A stretch of 64,000 bases of DNA from Wurfbainia villosa (GCA_025175895.1 CM046001.1:49165719-49229718); one strand, 5' to 3'. Positions 23,857-36,724 are shown, numbered from the stretch's first letter. The notes: generated by a model from the letters alone, not told the origin. A program made the numbers and translations.

Positions 23857-25467
23857 TCAACTTGCCATACATCTGATCCTCATTCCCTCCACATGCCTAT
23901 CAAAAGCTCTCGCCGGAAGGGCCTTAGTGAAAGGATCTGCCAGGTTATCCTCCGATGCAATCTTGGCCACAGCAACTTCTCCTCTTTTTACGATCTCTCG
24001 TATCAGGTGGTACTTGCGCTCTATGTGTTTACTAGCCTTATGGGCTCGTGGTTCCTTCGAGTTTGCAACTGCACCACTATTATCACAATAAATTGTGATA
24101 GTTCTGGGCAAACCAGAATCACATCCAAGTCCATCGAAAGTTCTGAGCCATACTGACTTCTTTGGCGCCTCGAGGCCGCCACATACTCGGCTTCCATGGT
24201 GGAGTCGCCACGCACTTTTGCTTGACACTCCTCCATACAATGGCTCCACCTCCCAAAGTAAACACAAAACACGAGGTAGACTTACTTTATCCCTATCTTG
24301 GAAGTCGGAATCAGTGTAACCCAGGAGTAATTAGTGCCTAAACCGTATAATCCTAGTCCTTCTCGGGTACTTGATATATGCTTTACGCAGTCCAATGTCC
24401 CTGTCTGGATTACTCGATGTCTGCGACCATGCCCACAGCATGGATATCTGGTCTCGTACAGAGCATCGTATACATGAGGCTTCCTACTGCCGAAGCATAA
24501 GGAACCGCCTTCATTTCCTCTATCTCCTCAGATGATCTAGGACACATCTCCTTAGAGAGAGGTACTCCATGCTGAAAGGTAGAAAACCCTTCTTGGAGTT
24601 CGCATGCTAAAAGCGCTCCATAATCGTGTCTATGTATGAAGCTTGGGATAAGCACAACATCCTTTTCTTGCGATCCCTTATAACCTTGATCCCAAGGATG
24701 TGTCCACTTCTCCCAAGTCCTTCATATCAAACCTGTTTGGACAACCATACCCTTACGTCCGATAACACCTTGATATTGTTGCCAATCAACAAAATGTCAT
24801 CTCGTATAGTACAAGAAATACCACTACGTTTCATCACATCTCTTGTATACACAAGACTCATCCGACTTTGAATAAATCCATAAGAGGATCACCTCATCAA
24901 ACCGAATGTTCCAAGACCTCGAAGCTTGTTTCAATCCATAAATGGACCGATTAAGCTTACATACAAGATGCTCTTTTCCTTAGCAATGAATCCTCTGGTT
25001 GCTTCATGTAGATGTTTTCCTCAAGACTTCCATTAAGGAAAGTGTCTTGACATCCATCTGCCACACCTCATAATCCATATGGTGCTATGCATAAGAGAAT
25101 CCGGATAGATTTAAGCATGAGCTCTGAAAGGTCTCCTCATGTCGATACCCTCTTTACAGTATACCCCTTCGCATAACAAGCCTCCTTTGAAGGTCTCAAC
25201 CTTCCCATCTATTCCTCTCTTTCTTTTGTAGATCCACTTGCATCCAATGGTTTTACACCATCGGGTGGTTCTACTAGCTCGGACTGATTTGAATCCATAG
25301 ATTCAATCTCGGCATTCATTGCACTCTGCCAAGATCTTGCATCTTTATCTTGGATTGCCTCATCATATGTCCAGGATCGAGGTTCATGTTCGCCGTGACC
25401 AAATCGAAGATTCTCCCAAGAACATGAATCTATCGGTCTGTCACAACCCTCCCACTCGATGACGGTA
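23857..25467 (-). pseudogene. C pol: reverse transcriptase and RNase H, frameshifted
   Basis: RNase H is clear: DSTMEAEYVAAS near 24190, then CDNSGAVANSKEPRAHKASKH and IREIVKRGEVAVAKI in the frame that stops at 23857, 34 bp before the LTR. RT upstream can be followed in pieces (YASAVGSLMYTMLCTRPDI near 24450, INKILFG-like text near 24790, GCKWI-type text near 25230), but many short indels prevent any continuous frame. Position and order are those of a normal copia pol end. Confidence 0.85.
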
Positions 25468-26877
25468 TCACTGTGTATGCTGTGACACGTGGTGCGGTGA
25501 CATGTGGTATATCCTCTTGTACGGTGGTACTAGAAGTGACTTCCCTTTTAACTCCTCCAGAATAATTTTACTCGTGGGCTTGTGGTTCATCACATAGTCC
25601 TCCTCTAGAAATCTGGCATTCGTACTCACGATCACCTTCTGATCTCTAGGACTATAGAACAAACCACCCTTCGTTCCCTTAGGGTAGCCAACAAACATCC
25701 ACACTTCTGTACGAGGTTCCAACTTACCAGCATCTGCCTTCAGCACATGTGCTGGACTCCCCCATATCCGAATATGTCTCAGACTAGGCTTTCGCCCAGT
25801 CCACAATTCTACGGGAGTAGAAGGCACTGATTTAGATGGAACCAAGTTCAGAATGTATACCGCCGTATCTAGAGCATATCCCCAGAACGAATCTGGCAAG
25901 TCAGAATAACTCATCATTGATCTAACCATCTCCATAAGAGTCCTATTCCTTCGCTCTGCTACACCATTCTGGGGTGTGCAGTGCGATAATTGGGATTGAA
26001 TCACCTCTGATAAGTAATTCCTAAACTCTCCCAAGAGGTATTCACCACCACGATCAGATCGTAGGGTCTTGATACTTTTACCTTGACGGTTCTCCACATC
26101 AACCTTGAATTCTTTGAACCTGTCAAAGCATTCAGACTTGCGGCGCATCAAGTAAATGCATCCATATCTTGAATAATCATCTATAAAAGAGACGAAATAT
26201 TCAAAACCACCTCTAGCCTGGATAGACATAGGACCACACAAATCAGAATGAACCAATTCTAACACATCTTTGGCTCTATACCCCTTGGCCTTGAAAGGCC
26301 TCTTGGTCATCTTACCCTCCAAGCAAGATTCACAGGTTGGGAGATCCTCCACCACTAATGAGCCCAAAGGTCCATCATCTATCAACCTTTGAATCCTGCT
26401 TAGGTTAATGTGACCAAGCCTAAGATGCCAAAGATATGTTTAGTTCATCTTCGAAGGTTCTTTTCTCTTATTGGATTTAGAAGATGAGTTATTAACTTCA
26501 ATTTGCATCGTGGGAGGTTTTGGTTCAAGTGTGTACAAATTTCCTATCAATGTACCCGAACAGATAATGTCCCTATTCCTTCTTATAACAACTCTGTCAT
26601 TAAAAGAAATAGAATATCCATCCATAAACAATTTAGAAACTGAAATTAAATTCTTTCTAAATAAGGGTACATAAAGGCAATTCTTAAGAACCAAAAATTT
26701 ATTTTTCTCAAAAGATAAATGAACGTCTCCCACTGCAACAGCCGCCACCTTTGTGGCATCGCCCAAGTACACGGTAATCTCCTTGACAAACCTGGTTTCA
26801 GTTTCCTGGAACCCACTGCAAAGTATTGCGGACATGATCGATGGCTCCGTATCTACACACAGTGCAGTAGATAACAC
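25468..26877 (-). pseudogene. C pol: protease remnant and integrase
   Basis: The protease motif near 26855 reads CVDTEPSIM because one G is missing from the expected CVDTGA. The LFRKNLISVSKLF spacer follows, then the HHCC domain and a 305-codon frame (26385-25468) holding CESCLEGKM, LVHSDLCGP (Asp), TLRSDRGGEYL (Asp) and NGVAERRNRT (Glu), so the integrase triad is complete. A stop after KEPSKMN near 26440 separates the halves. The integrase is the best preserved domain of this element. Confidence 0.9.
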
Positions 26878-26946
26878 CGCTAAACATGTTTCAACGACTA
26901 GTCCAAAAGATATACCTTTGTTCTTGCGGTTGGGGCAGTCCTTCTT

Positions 26947-27692
26947 CTAGTGTCCAGTCTGCTTACAAGTGAAGCACTTGCCTTTCGGCTTCTTCACTCC
27001 TCCCTGAGTACCTCCCACCGCCTTTGCCCCGGTTTGTTTCTTCTTCTTCTTGCCTTTCGGCTTAGAAGCAGAAACCTTCTGGGTCATCACGGCATGCACC
27101 TGAGCACTCTGACGAAATAGTCCCTCTGCCGCCTGGAGTTCTGTCAGAAGTTCCGCCAATGAATACAACCTCTTGTTCATGTTGTAGTTGGTAGCTGCTC
27201 AAAACTCCTAGGCGGCGGAGTATGATATCGACCTGGGTTTCCCCATCGATCTCGGCTCCTAGGACCTCTCGACTCATTCAAATGAGCCATCATCTTGAGA
27301 ACATGATCCCTCACGGGTGTTCCCTCGATCATGGTGGTCGTCGTCATCAAGTTTCTCATGGCCTCTTGCCTCGCAGCCGATTCGTGTCAGCTCCTTGAGA
27401 TTGAGCATCATATCATAAGGCAGTGGGCATGGATTGATGCTGATGTTGGAGTACATTTGACAGAGATGCCAAAATGTAACACCGTGCCATCTCATCGGCC
27501 TTGTTCCACTTCCTATAGCTCTCTCTCTCCTTTTCCCAAAATTATCTGTAGGCTTGGGAGGGCACTCTTCGAGGAGTACATATTTGTATTCCTCGTGATC
27601 AAGACAATATCTAGATTCCTCTTCCAATCTACATAGTTGGGTCCAAAGAAGTTTGTTCTCTTTCGATTATCACAAAGTGGGTTGAAAGTCAT
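26947..27692 (-). pseudogene. C gag, frameshifted
   Basis: ATG at 27692 (MTFNPL). The matrix/capsid part appears in pieces: NYVDWKRNLDIVL, EYKYVLLEECPPKP, YDMMLNLKEL, then ETQVDIIL in other frames. It ends with Lys-rich text and the start of a knuckle, CFTCKQTGH, after which a stop at 26947 replaces the Trp of GHWKKDC. At least three indels break the frame. Unlike C', the capsid region is not deleted. Confidence 0.87.
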
Positions 27693-28729
27693 TTTGAAAG
27701 AAAACCTAAGAATCACATAAATCAAAACATTAGATTTCAAAAAATTATTGATTCCTCAAACAATAAAATTTTGATATCAACCAACACCTCAATCCACCGA
27801 GAATATCGCATGCCACGCAGTGTGGACGTATACGAATTCTACATTTGTAAGAGGAGGTTTTACCCATTAATTTTATTATCTTGTCAACCTTACTTTTCGA
27901 CAAATAAAATTAATAGTTGGTTCCTCTTTGGCCCTACAAATAAAAGCAGTGACTCCGATGGGGAGGATACTTTTTATTTGCATCTAAGTGTGCACCATTA
28001 CACGATACTAAGGGACTTATTTCGGATTATGTGCCTTACCGCTGTGGAAGTACACACGCTCCTAGATAATTTCCTATAACCATTATTTGACCTAGTGATC
28101 CGCAAACAAACTCATCCAGGAGGAAGGCACTCGAGCCAACACGCAAGTTTGTTGCATCACACATCAAATTGTAATGGAGGCCATGAATTAATTAAAATAT
28201 CCCTCTCCCACTTAGTAAATTAAAAATGAGGAATTTTCCTACGACATGCATATCAAACAAAAAGCAATAAATATGAAAAATAAATTATTTTCCAACTATT
28301 ATGGCCTTTGTCTTCAATATGGCTCCCGTCGCATCGCCATCTCGTCCGCTCCTCCTACGCCATGTACAAGCCCTCCGGAGATCCGAGCCAAGACTAAAAC
28401 CTATTTTAATTTACATCCATCGATCCTATACTCCACGAGGGAGTGTACATGAATCTAGATCGAAAGTAAAATAAAATAAAGAGCGGCTAAACAATGCCGT
28501 ATTTAATTTACAAAAAAAACTAAATACTAGCCTCGTCAACCCCGAGGATTCAACAAAATAAATATTTACACACATACAATCACATACACACACACGGCCA
28601 TAATAGTCGGATCTTATGCCTGCAACCAAAGAGTTAAACTACGCATATCCTACTATTATCCGGCACATATAATATATGAAAAAGTGCATAAAATTAACCG
28701 AATCCTAAACACACAAAACCGGAATCCTT
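27693..28729 (-). other. C untranslated leader
   Basis: About 1 kb between the inner primer-binding-like site and gag. No coding frame. It matches the C' leader. Confidence 0.78.
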
Positions 28730-28774
28730 GGCTCTGATACCATTTGTAGGTTTTGCCCGGAAGCTCTGATACCA
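28730..28774 (-). promoter_or_regulatory. Two primer binding sites in tandem (element C)
   Basis: The iMet complement occurs twice, with 3' ends 32 bp apart: GGCTCTGATACCA at 28730-28742 and GCTCTGATACCA at 28763-28774 (plus-strand spelling). The one at 28763-28774 is adjacent to the LTR and would be the primer site. C' has only one copy. Confidence 0.87.
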
Positions 28775-28776
28775 AT

Positions 28777-30694
28777 TGTTGGGGTTGATCCGTGAGGGGA
28801 AACTTCGCTTCCCCTTCACCTCGGTTGCTTGACCATGGTGATCCCTTTGATGTCCCCGGATTAAAAATTTAATCTTAGACAAAAGGGATTCCCAAAGCAA
28901 CCAAGTCATCGTCGTGCTATTCATTTAGAGAGGTCACTTGAACAAACTAGTTGTTCAAGCGACCATCCTCTATCCTACAGTAGCCGCGGAATGAGCGATG
29001 TCCGGATCGCGATTTTGTGTTTGTACTCGGGATCCAAGTATTATTTAGCCTATTTACAGAAATATAACATGCTTATATTTTGAAAAACAAACACAAGCAA
29101 TGAATAAAAGAGATAGAAGAATAGTTATACCTCTTGGTCTTCTAATGTATGACCCTCCTCCTTTTGGACGTCGTGTGGGCGACGATCCACCAAAAGTCGA
29201 AGCTCCTAGATCGCAAAACTTCCTTCCTTGCTTTCCCAAGCAAGAGGAAGAAGAGAAACAATGTTTTTCTCCTTCCAAAACTCAACCAACAAGGAATCAA
29301 TCCCTTCCTTGCCGCCAAGTAAATGAAGGAGATGGTGGTGGGAAGCAACCAAGATACCTAGGAAACCCTATATCTTGTTTCCACCACCTAAGGAGAAGAA
29401 GAAGGAGGCTTTGGGCATCGGCCAAGGCTGGAAAAAAGCTGGGAGAAGCTGCTGGACGTTGGCACAAAGAGGAAGAAGAAGAGAGAAAGAACCTTCCTTA
29501 TTTGGTGCCACCCTAGCCTCAAAACCCTAACCCTAATTCCAATCCTATCTCAACTAGGATTGCCCTATTCTTGCCGCCCAAGCCTTGCTCCCTCTCTATC
29601 ATCATCTTCACGCCAACCCCATGCTACCTTTTATAGAGTTTGGGGATAAGCCATGAATTAATCTCCTCCATTGGTTCTAGGGATTTAATCTCAACCGTCG
29701 GATCTAGAGATTTAATCTCAACCGTCGGATCTTAGAGATTTAATCTCTACCAATGGATCTTAGTGTTTTGTTTCTATCCATTGGATCTAAGCATCTTGAG
29801 GTGTTAATGGGCTAAATTAGGGACCATGAGGAGGAGTTGGGTCTTGGTCACCCATGGATCAAGTCCACATAAAGTCCGATCCACTAATGATGGTCCAATC
29901 CACTAAAGGTCCATCATTGATCTACCTCACCAACCCCCATATGATAATATGGGCTCCATATATTATTTGTACATTTTCTCCCCGTGTTTAAGATCTCGAA
30001 TGTCCGTCAATTAATTAATTTACTGACCATTAATTAATCGACATCTAACTCCATGAGTAGTACCACTCAACCTTTTCATCATGCTGGACCAAGTCCACCT
30101 GCAGGGTTTACATGATGAACCTTATGAGCTCCTCAAGGGGACATCATCATCCTAATATATAGGACACGGTTTCCTCCTATAATCAACGGCACACCATATA
30201 AATAATATCATCTCCCAACTTACCGAGTCTATCGATTTAATCTATAAATCTCGCCCATTGGTAAATCAAAGAGATGAGTACCAAGTATATGTGCCCGTTA
30301 TTATATCGGGATTAAGAGCATGTACTAAATAATATCTGAGGTCCGATTCGATTATGTAGTCAGCAATAAATCGAATCACCTCTGTGTCGGTCCTGCTCAA
30401 TACACACAAAGTGCACTAGTGTGATTCTATGGTCAAGACAAACCAATACCAAATCACACTACAACCATTCCGATGGTTTGTCCAAAGTCATCTCGGTTGT
30501 GAGCCTTTACTTATACTTTACAAGGAGCCGATAACATGATCTCCCGTGTGACACCACACACCATGTTATCTACAATGTAAGGTATTAGACAATATTGCAT
30601 AACCATAAAAATATGCAAACAATGATCATGTGATTCTTATTTCAAAATAAAGATGTTCATACAAAAAATAGACTTTTAAGTATACATCCTTACA
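28777..30694 (-). repeat. C 5' LTR
   Basis: 1918 bp, TGTTGGGG to CCTTACA; pair of 21913-23823. TATA box at 29627-29636 and telomere-type units at 29522-29536. Confidence 0.93.
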
Positions 30695-31556
30695 TTAAGT
30701 TGTTCATTGAGCATATAAATAAGAGCAGAGAGTAGTAGGGTCTTTATCCACCATGTTACTATCACACACACTTTGCCCCTCCTGCTACTTCCTCTAGTTC
30801 ATGTTTCCTTTATCTGCTGTATATGGACAACATAAACTATAAGCATATAGCTTAGTAAGATTCTTGCCTACTCACAAAAGCCACCAATTACCTAAAATAA
30901 TTAGAAAACATGAGCATACTAGCATAAATAACATAAGCATTGCATAACAACACTAAACATCAGCATACTAACGTAATGAACCTAAGCATGGCATAAAATT
31001 TACATAAGCATTCATGACATCATCAATCCTAAACATGCATAAAGGACATAATCATAAGCATTCTTAAACTTAAACATAAGCATTCATAATTTCATACAAG
31101 TCCTTTCTTTTCAAAACATATACATATAGATACTTCAACATAATCATAACATGAATGGGGGGGCCCAGGCTAAGTACCACATAAAGCGCGTTCCCTAATA
31201 GGCTGGGGTAGCTAGCCAGCAGACCTACTAGAGCAAGACCTCTTACGTCTTACCAGAGCAAGACCTCTTACGTCTTCTTATGTCCCTTGGATTTGATTAA
31301 CGACCACCTAACGGGTCGGGTATTTAACCTCTTACAAAGTAAAATACTTAATTTTCTTTCTTTTCTTTCTTATCATATCATAAAGAATGCTCTTAATCCC
31401 CAACATAAAAAGGGAAGCATCTCCGTCTTATCTTATCATAAAGAGAGCTCTTAATCCAAATCATAAAAAGGGGAAGCATCTTCTTAGACATTTCATAGCA
31501 TATATGCATCCATAACATAAGAATACCCTAAAGGGGTCTTAAAGCATAAACATGTT

Positions 31557-31770
31557 CATCACATAAGCATATTTCATGGCATATCAAGCATAAACATGCT
31601 CATCACATAGGCATATTTCATGGCATATTAAATCATAAACATGTTCATCACATGGGCATATTTCACGACATATTAATTCATAAATATGTTCATCACATAG
31701 GCATATTTCATGGCATATTAAATCATAAACATATTCATCACATAGGCATACATACAATCATGCAACATAT
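31557..31770. repeat. 45 bp tandem repeat
   Basis: About four and a half units starting CATCACATARGCATATTTCA, at 31557, 31601, 31646, 31691 and 31736. Confidence 0.92.
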
Positions 31771-31959
31771 CATGAATTCTAAGGGAATTCTTGTACACCA
31801 ATTTAAGCACATAGTCTTAACCCTAGCTTAGGTACCCTAAGTGGTCGAAATCACTAGGGAGGGGTTCCTACATTTTTTTTTTTGCACATGAAGCTTACAT
31901 GAGTGTCACATAACATATCATAAACTTAGGGGGAGTATTTGCACATGAAGTTGGGTACT

Positions 31960-32760
31960 TAGACCCCACCCTAGCCCTAACACCCTAGTTAGCCGAAACA
32001 TTAGGGCACAAGAAAACTTATTTTTGTCACATAAAATTCATACATGAAGACATACAACATATCATAATTTCATAAGGAGTATTTTCATGCAACCCTAGCC
32101 CTAAAACCTTAGTTGGCCGAAACTTGTAGGGCAGAAAACTTTTATTTTTGTCACATAACATTTATACATGAAGGCATACAACATATCATACTTTCATAAG
32201 GAGTGTTTTCATGCAACCCTAGCCCTAAAACCTTAGTTGGCCAAAACTTATAGGGCACAAAACTTTTATTTTTGTCGCATAACATTTATACATGAAGACA
32301 TACAACATATCATAATTTCATAAGGAGTGTTTTCATGCAACCCTAGCCCTAAAACCTTAGTTGGCCGAAACTTGTAGGGCACAAAACTTTTATTTTTGTC
32401 ACATAACATTTATACATGAAGGCATACAACATATCATACATTCATAAGGAGTGTTTTCATGCAAGCCTAGCCCTAAAACCTTAGTTGGCTGAAACTTGTA
32501 GGGCACAAAACTTTTATTTTTGTCACATAACATTTATACATGAAGACATACAACATATCATACTTTCATAAGGAGTGTTTTCATGCAACCCTAGCCCTAA
32601 AACCTTAGTTGGCCGAAACTTGTAGGGCACAAAACATTTATTTTTTGTCACATAACATTTATACATAAAGACATACAACATATCATAATTTCATAAGGAG
32701 TGTTTTCATGCAACCCTAGCCCTAAAACCCTAGTTGGCCGAAACTTGTAGGGTATAAAGC
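31960..32760. repeat. 124 bp tandem repeat, about 7 units
   Basis: The core AACCCTAGCCCTAAAACC recurs at 32091, 32215, 32339, 32463, 32587 and 32712, with a more diverged unit near 31967. Spacing is 124 bp (125 once). Units are highly similar. The core resembles the plant telomere repeat CCCTAAA in degenerate form. Confidence 0.95.
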
Positions 32761-33075
32761 ATCACCTTTCTTTCATATATCATGTCCTACAAGAGAAAAT
32801 ATACTGCAGGTGAGGGAATATTACCACTTATAATTGGTTACCCCTTAATAAGAGAGACCTTGATTGGAGAGGAGACTAAAATAATCTTGCCCTAGAACCC
32901 TTCTCGGTGCTCTTGACCCTTAGATGAAGGTTAGCCCCTTAGATGAACCCTTCTCTTTACTTAACTCACTAGGGTGGAACCCTAGTTTGCTTTGGCCAAA
33001 ATTCAAGGAAGGAGCCCTAGGGTTTCGGTGGAAGGAGGAAGAAGGAAGAAGAAGTGGTCAAATGAAACCTTCCCT

Positions 33076-33085
33076 CTTATTTATA
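33076..33085 (-). promoter_or_regulatory. TATA-like motif of G
   Basis: TATAAATAAG in minus sense, about 285 bp inside the minus-sense start of G, as expected for an LTR promoter. Confidence 0.5.
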
Positions 33086-35012
33086 AAGGGAAGAAGAGAA
33101 GTGTCTCTTCTCTTTTCATGCCTTTTCATTTACCCTCCTCACACTCATCTAACATTTCTCCTCTTTCTCCAACAGTAAGCTACTGCTGAGCACTTGGTCA
33201 TCACATGCATGGTAAGAGTTAACTCTCACCAAGAGGTTTAAGGTTCAATCCTCACCTCTCCACTTTTATTCTTTTATCATCATTTTTCCAGGATTCTATA
33301 TATAATCTACTAGACATGAAATTAAATTCTATACAAAAATTTTTGGAGAAAAATTTTTGGGGTGTTACAACTCGAGATGAAGTTCCCATTTATTTCCTCG
33401 AAGGCGTTTCTTTCCGTTTCTTTCTCAAGCCGCTTCTTTTCCTCTCCGCATAGCTTTTCCTCTCCTTCACCGCGCGATGAAGTCGATTGCCTCCCCTTCG
33501 TCTCCGAATTGACCAGAGGTTGAGTTCCTTCTCTCGGTGGGAGATATGGTTGGAGGGCAGGCTGATCCCTCTTCCCCGAGCTCTCAACAACACCTTTGCA
33601 GGAGCCAATTGACGGCGTGATCGCCGTGACAGAGCTGTCGCGCCTGTCAGACGGTGGTCACCGGAGTGGTGATAGAGCAACGGCGTTTTGTTTCATGTTG
33701 GACTGCCCGGTGAATAGCTTGATCGGAGAGGTGGACTAAGCTGAGGATTTGGGGAGGATTGTAACCGATCAAACTGTGGAATCACTCTTAGCATCCTTGA
33801 TTCAATTACTCCTGTGTCGCAGCAGTGCCCTATGGTTCTGGCTACAAGCCTACGCGTGGAATAGGAGGTATGTGTTGGTGTTAGATTCATATTTCTCGGT
33901 GTATATGGTTGTTAGCAAATGGATCTGTGAGGTGTTTGTTTTTGCTGTGAATGAGTCTATGGGGTCAATGTGGCTATTCATAGGTTAGAGTGTAGGTGTA
34001 GGTGATTTAGTTGTGAATTGAGTTGTAATGGAAGTGAGGTAAAGTGGTGGCACAAGGGTCGTGTTGTTTATTCGTTGCAAAGCCTTTGAGGTTCCGTGGT
34101 TAGCTGATACGTTAACTAGGAGATAGGGTGATGTATGGTGGTGATTTGCATATCTTGATTGTGGATTTGGTGTTGAAGTGTTGGTTGACTGGATTGGTTG
34201 GAATTGAGGTAAGTTCATATTTGAATGGTTGCAAATGCTTATCGTTTGATAGATTGTTAGTTAATCTAAGTGGGATGGATGCTACTATAATGTGCAATTG
34301 ATGTTGTAATTGAATTGGAGATTTGGTGAGTTTTGACCTGATCATGCTATAAAGTGCGATAGTAATATCGTTCTATAATCCTTGTTATAGGAATTAATAT
34401 GGAGGGTTGATTAGGTTAATTGGATAACTAGATCAATCTAGTTGATCGGGGTACGAAGTCGATGTAGGATTCGATTCGAGGATTCATTGTTATGCTTGCA
34501 CTTAATCATAATATTTGATATTTGCAGGACGTGGATACGAGACAGGTCCGTGGCCGTGAGGACTTCATTGTTTCGAGCATTATAGTAGGTGGGTAATTTC
34601 CTACCCTAGTCAGGTAAATGTAATTGCATTCAGATTTAGTCATAGATATGAGCATGTTAGGTGTTCATAATATCTTGACCCTGCTCTTATTATCCGTATG
34701 CTTGATATTTGTCGTTGGCTATATTTACTCAAAGGTTGATATCACATTTCCTTTATTATGATTTAGGGTTATAGATGTGATGTAAATTGGCCTAAATGTT
34801 TAGTAGGGTGTAGATGTTAGAGTACGGGTGATGACCCAATTTATAAATTGGCAAAAAGGTCATCCGTGGGAAGGTAATGCCCTAAATATAGGGTTTATTT
34901 TCAATACCTATATAGTGCATACTTATTACCAACCATGTGTTGTGTAATAGTTAAGTGAAGGGTGATTAGCGTGTCGCTATGAACCAGTAGTCCCAGCTTG
35001 ATATGATTAGTC

Positions 35013-35290
35013 GAGTACGACTCTCTATAGGATAGAGAGTGCGTCAATCAATTATGTACGATTCTCTATTGGATAGAGAGTTATGATCAGTCGAGTACAA
35101 CTCTCTACAGGATAGAGAGTGCATCGATCAGTTGAGTACGACTCTGTATTGGATAGAGAGTTATGATTAGTTGAGTATGACTCTCTACAAGATAGAGAGT
35201 CCGTCGATCAGTTGAGTACGACTCTCTACAGAATAGAGAGTGTATTGATCAGATGGGTACAACTCTTTGTTGAACAAAAAGTCTGTGATA
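35013..35290. repeat. Hairpin array in gypsy LTR 2
   Basis: Same seven-unit array as at 11061-11335, with the ACTCTCTA / TAGAGAGT arms kept in most units. Confidence 0.9.
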
Positions 35291-35736
35291 GATGTTTGTA
35301 CGTGTGATGGCATATTCATGTCATTTGCATGCATTCTGACAACATAGTCTCTCTTGGGGTTGAGAGTCGTCCTCCCGGGTTACTCCCAGGAGTAAGCGGT
35401 GTGAAGCGAGCATTTGTTGTGCGCACTCTACCACTATAGGCGGTGGTAGTTGGAGTTGCGTCACGTTGTCTAGGTGTGGCACTCGACCACTCATTGGTAG
35501 TGTCAGTCGGAGTGGCCAGCAGCAGGGACCCCCGTTGTGTAGCGAGCTCTTTACGCTCATATGCTACTTGATCATACTGCCCACTCGACCACTTTAGAGT
35601 GGTGGTTGGTGTTTAGTTGGGAAAGTTATCATGTCGTGCCACCTAGGCCATACTGGAGTCGTGGTAGCGAGTAGAGTCTTGTGAGCATGACCATGCATCT
35701 TTGCATTATGCGTATCTTATAGCGCTTTGCATATTA

Positions 35737-35738
<2 letters not shown>

Positions 35739-35797
<59 letters not shown>
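35739..35797. repeat. AT microsatellite
   Basis: About 59 bp of AT in gypsy LTR 2. Confidence 0.97.
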
Positions 35798-35799
<2 letters not shown>

Positions 35800-36724
35800 T
35801 GGTTGTGATTAATATATATATATATGCGGTCTATATATATATGCTTATTGTGATGTTGCATTTGATTGTACTATGCTTGCTGCATTTGATTGTACATCAT
35901 ATTCATGCATGCTTCTTGCATCTGTTTTACGGTTGTGTCGGATACTTGTATATGTGTTGGACAAACCATTAGATATCTTGACCTGTAGCATTAGTATATT
36001 GTGAGTTGGTATTACTCTTCCTGTTATATATATGTTGCATATATACTCAGGTTGGATCAAAGTAGCATAGTAGACTTTCAGGTATGTCTGTATTTTACGT
36101 TGTTCATTTAGTTAGATGGTATATGCTTGTATTTATATACTATATTGATATACCTGTTGTACCTCTAGATTATGTTGTTGAATTACATGTGATATTTGAT
36201 ATATATATATACATGTTTTTCTATTACCTGCTGAGTTTTACTCACCACCATGGACCCTGGGTTTTTTTGTCGCCAAGGTAACAGGTAGCCGACTTTGTGA
36301 TGGACTTAGAGCACCGCTGGCTGGCATCGTCTCATCTCAACTCCGAGAGTCCAGGTTTTTGGGTTTTCCGTATGTCTTGTTATGTATTCTAAGTTTTCAT
36401 GGTGTTATGTGTTATGTGATGTACACACATGTTGGTGCAGGTTTTGACGAAGTTTTCTTTATGTTCTTGTGTTAGTCATATCGGTATGCATGGTGTATGG
36501 TTGTATTGATATGTGTGGTTATGGGTATATCGTTGTATTAGTTTCCGCTGTGTTTCATTATGTTGTTATGTTTTTATATATATATGTTGTTGTTGTTGTT
36601 GTTGTGGCCTACGGACCTTGTATTAATCCGAAATGTTGCCAAGTACAGGGGAGATGCTGTCTGTTTTCTTTTCGGCACGGCATTCTCTCGGGCGTGACAC
36701 CTATAGTCAATCGCTTTAGTTTCT

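Larger units (their letters stand above)
21913..30694 (-). mobile_element. C: complete but defective Ty1/copia element
   Basis: Two LTRs of 1911 and 1918 bp, very similar, flank 4953 bp with gag, protease, integrase, RT and RNase H on the minus strand. Target duplication TTAAT (21908-21912) versus TTAAG (30695-30699), four of five matching. The close LTR match suggests a recent insertion, yet the coding region is full of small indels. Lineage uncertain within copia: the gag opens MTFNPL and the RNase H ends with EDNLADPFTKALPA. Confidence 0.9.
21443..33369 (-). mobile_element. G: LTR-type insertion (probable solo LTR) containing element C
   Basis: Its ends are TGTAACGCC on the left and TGTTACA on the right, flanked by perfect 5 bp duplications ACTCG (21438-21442, 33370-33374). 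Without element C it is about 3.14 kb (21443-21912 plus 30700-33369). It holds tandem repeats and a TATA-like motif but no gag or pol, so it is best read as a solo LTR. In minus sense it starts TGTAACACCCC, a terminus common in plant Ty3/gypsy LTRs. A non-coding LTR-flanked derivative is less likely because no internal primer binding site was seen. Confidence 0.8.
30700..33369 (-). repeat. G, right segment
   Basis: 2670 bp with two tandem arrays (45 bp and 124 bp), a T-rich run near 31871, and ORFs near 32924-33189 that lack any domain. It ends GGGTGTTACA. It contains no gag or pol. Confidence 0.78.
8823..36699 (+). mobile_element. Ty3/gypsy chromovirus (Tekay/Del-like) tandem remnant, heavily interrupted
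   Basis: Order on the plus strand: integrase C-terminus and polypurine tract (8823-9222), LTR (9223-12866), primer binding site and internal region (12867-21253), LTR (21254-21442 plus 33370-36699). A single LTR element cannot have integrase on the left of its 5' LTR, so at least two element bodies share the LTR at 9223. Insertions: Copia-1 at the left, copia fragment C' (13883 to about 18155), and G with C inside it (21443-33369). Assigned to the chromovirus branch from the integrase tail (EEATWE-type motif followed by YPHLV) and the 3.6 kb LTR. The right flank starts CCTAT; the left flank is outside the window. Confidence 0.85.
33370..36699 (+). repeat. Gypsy LTR 2, right part
   Basis: It resumes after G with the duplicated ACTCG and matches 9417-12866. 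It ends CGTGACA at 36699. Together with 21254-21442 it gives about 3.5 kb, against 3.64 kb for LTR 1; part of the difference is shorter TA runs. It is followed directly by copia E sequence. Confidence 0.9.

Noticed and set aside
32924..33189. Possible small gene at the right end of G
   Set aside because: No domain, low-complexity Lys/Arg and Leu/Ser text, inside an LTR-type sequence next to its TATA-like motif.
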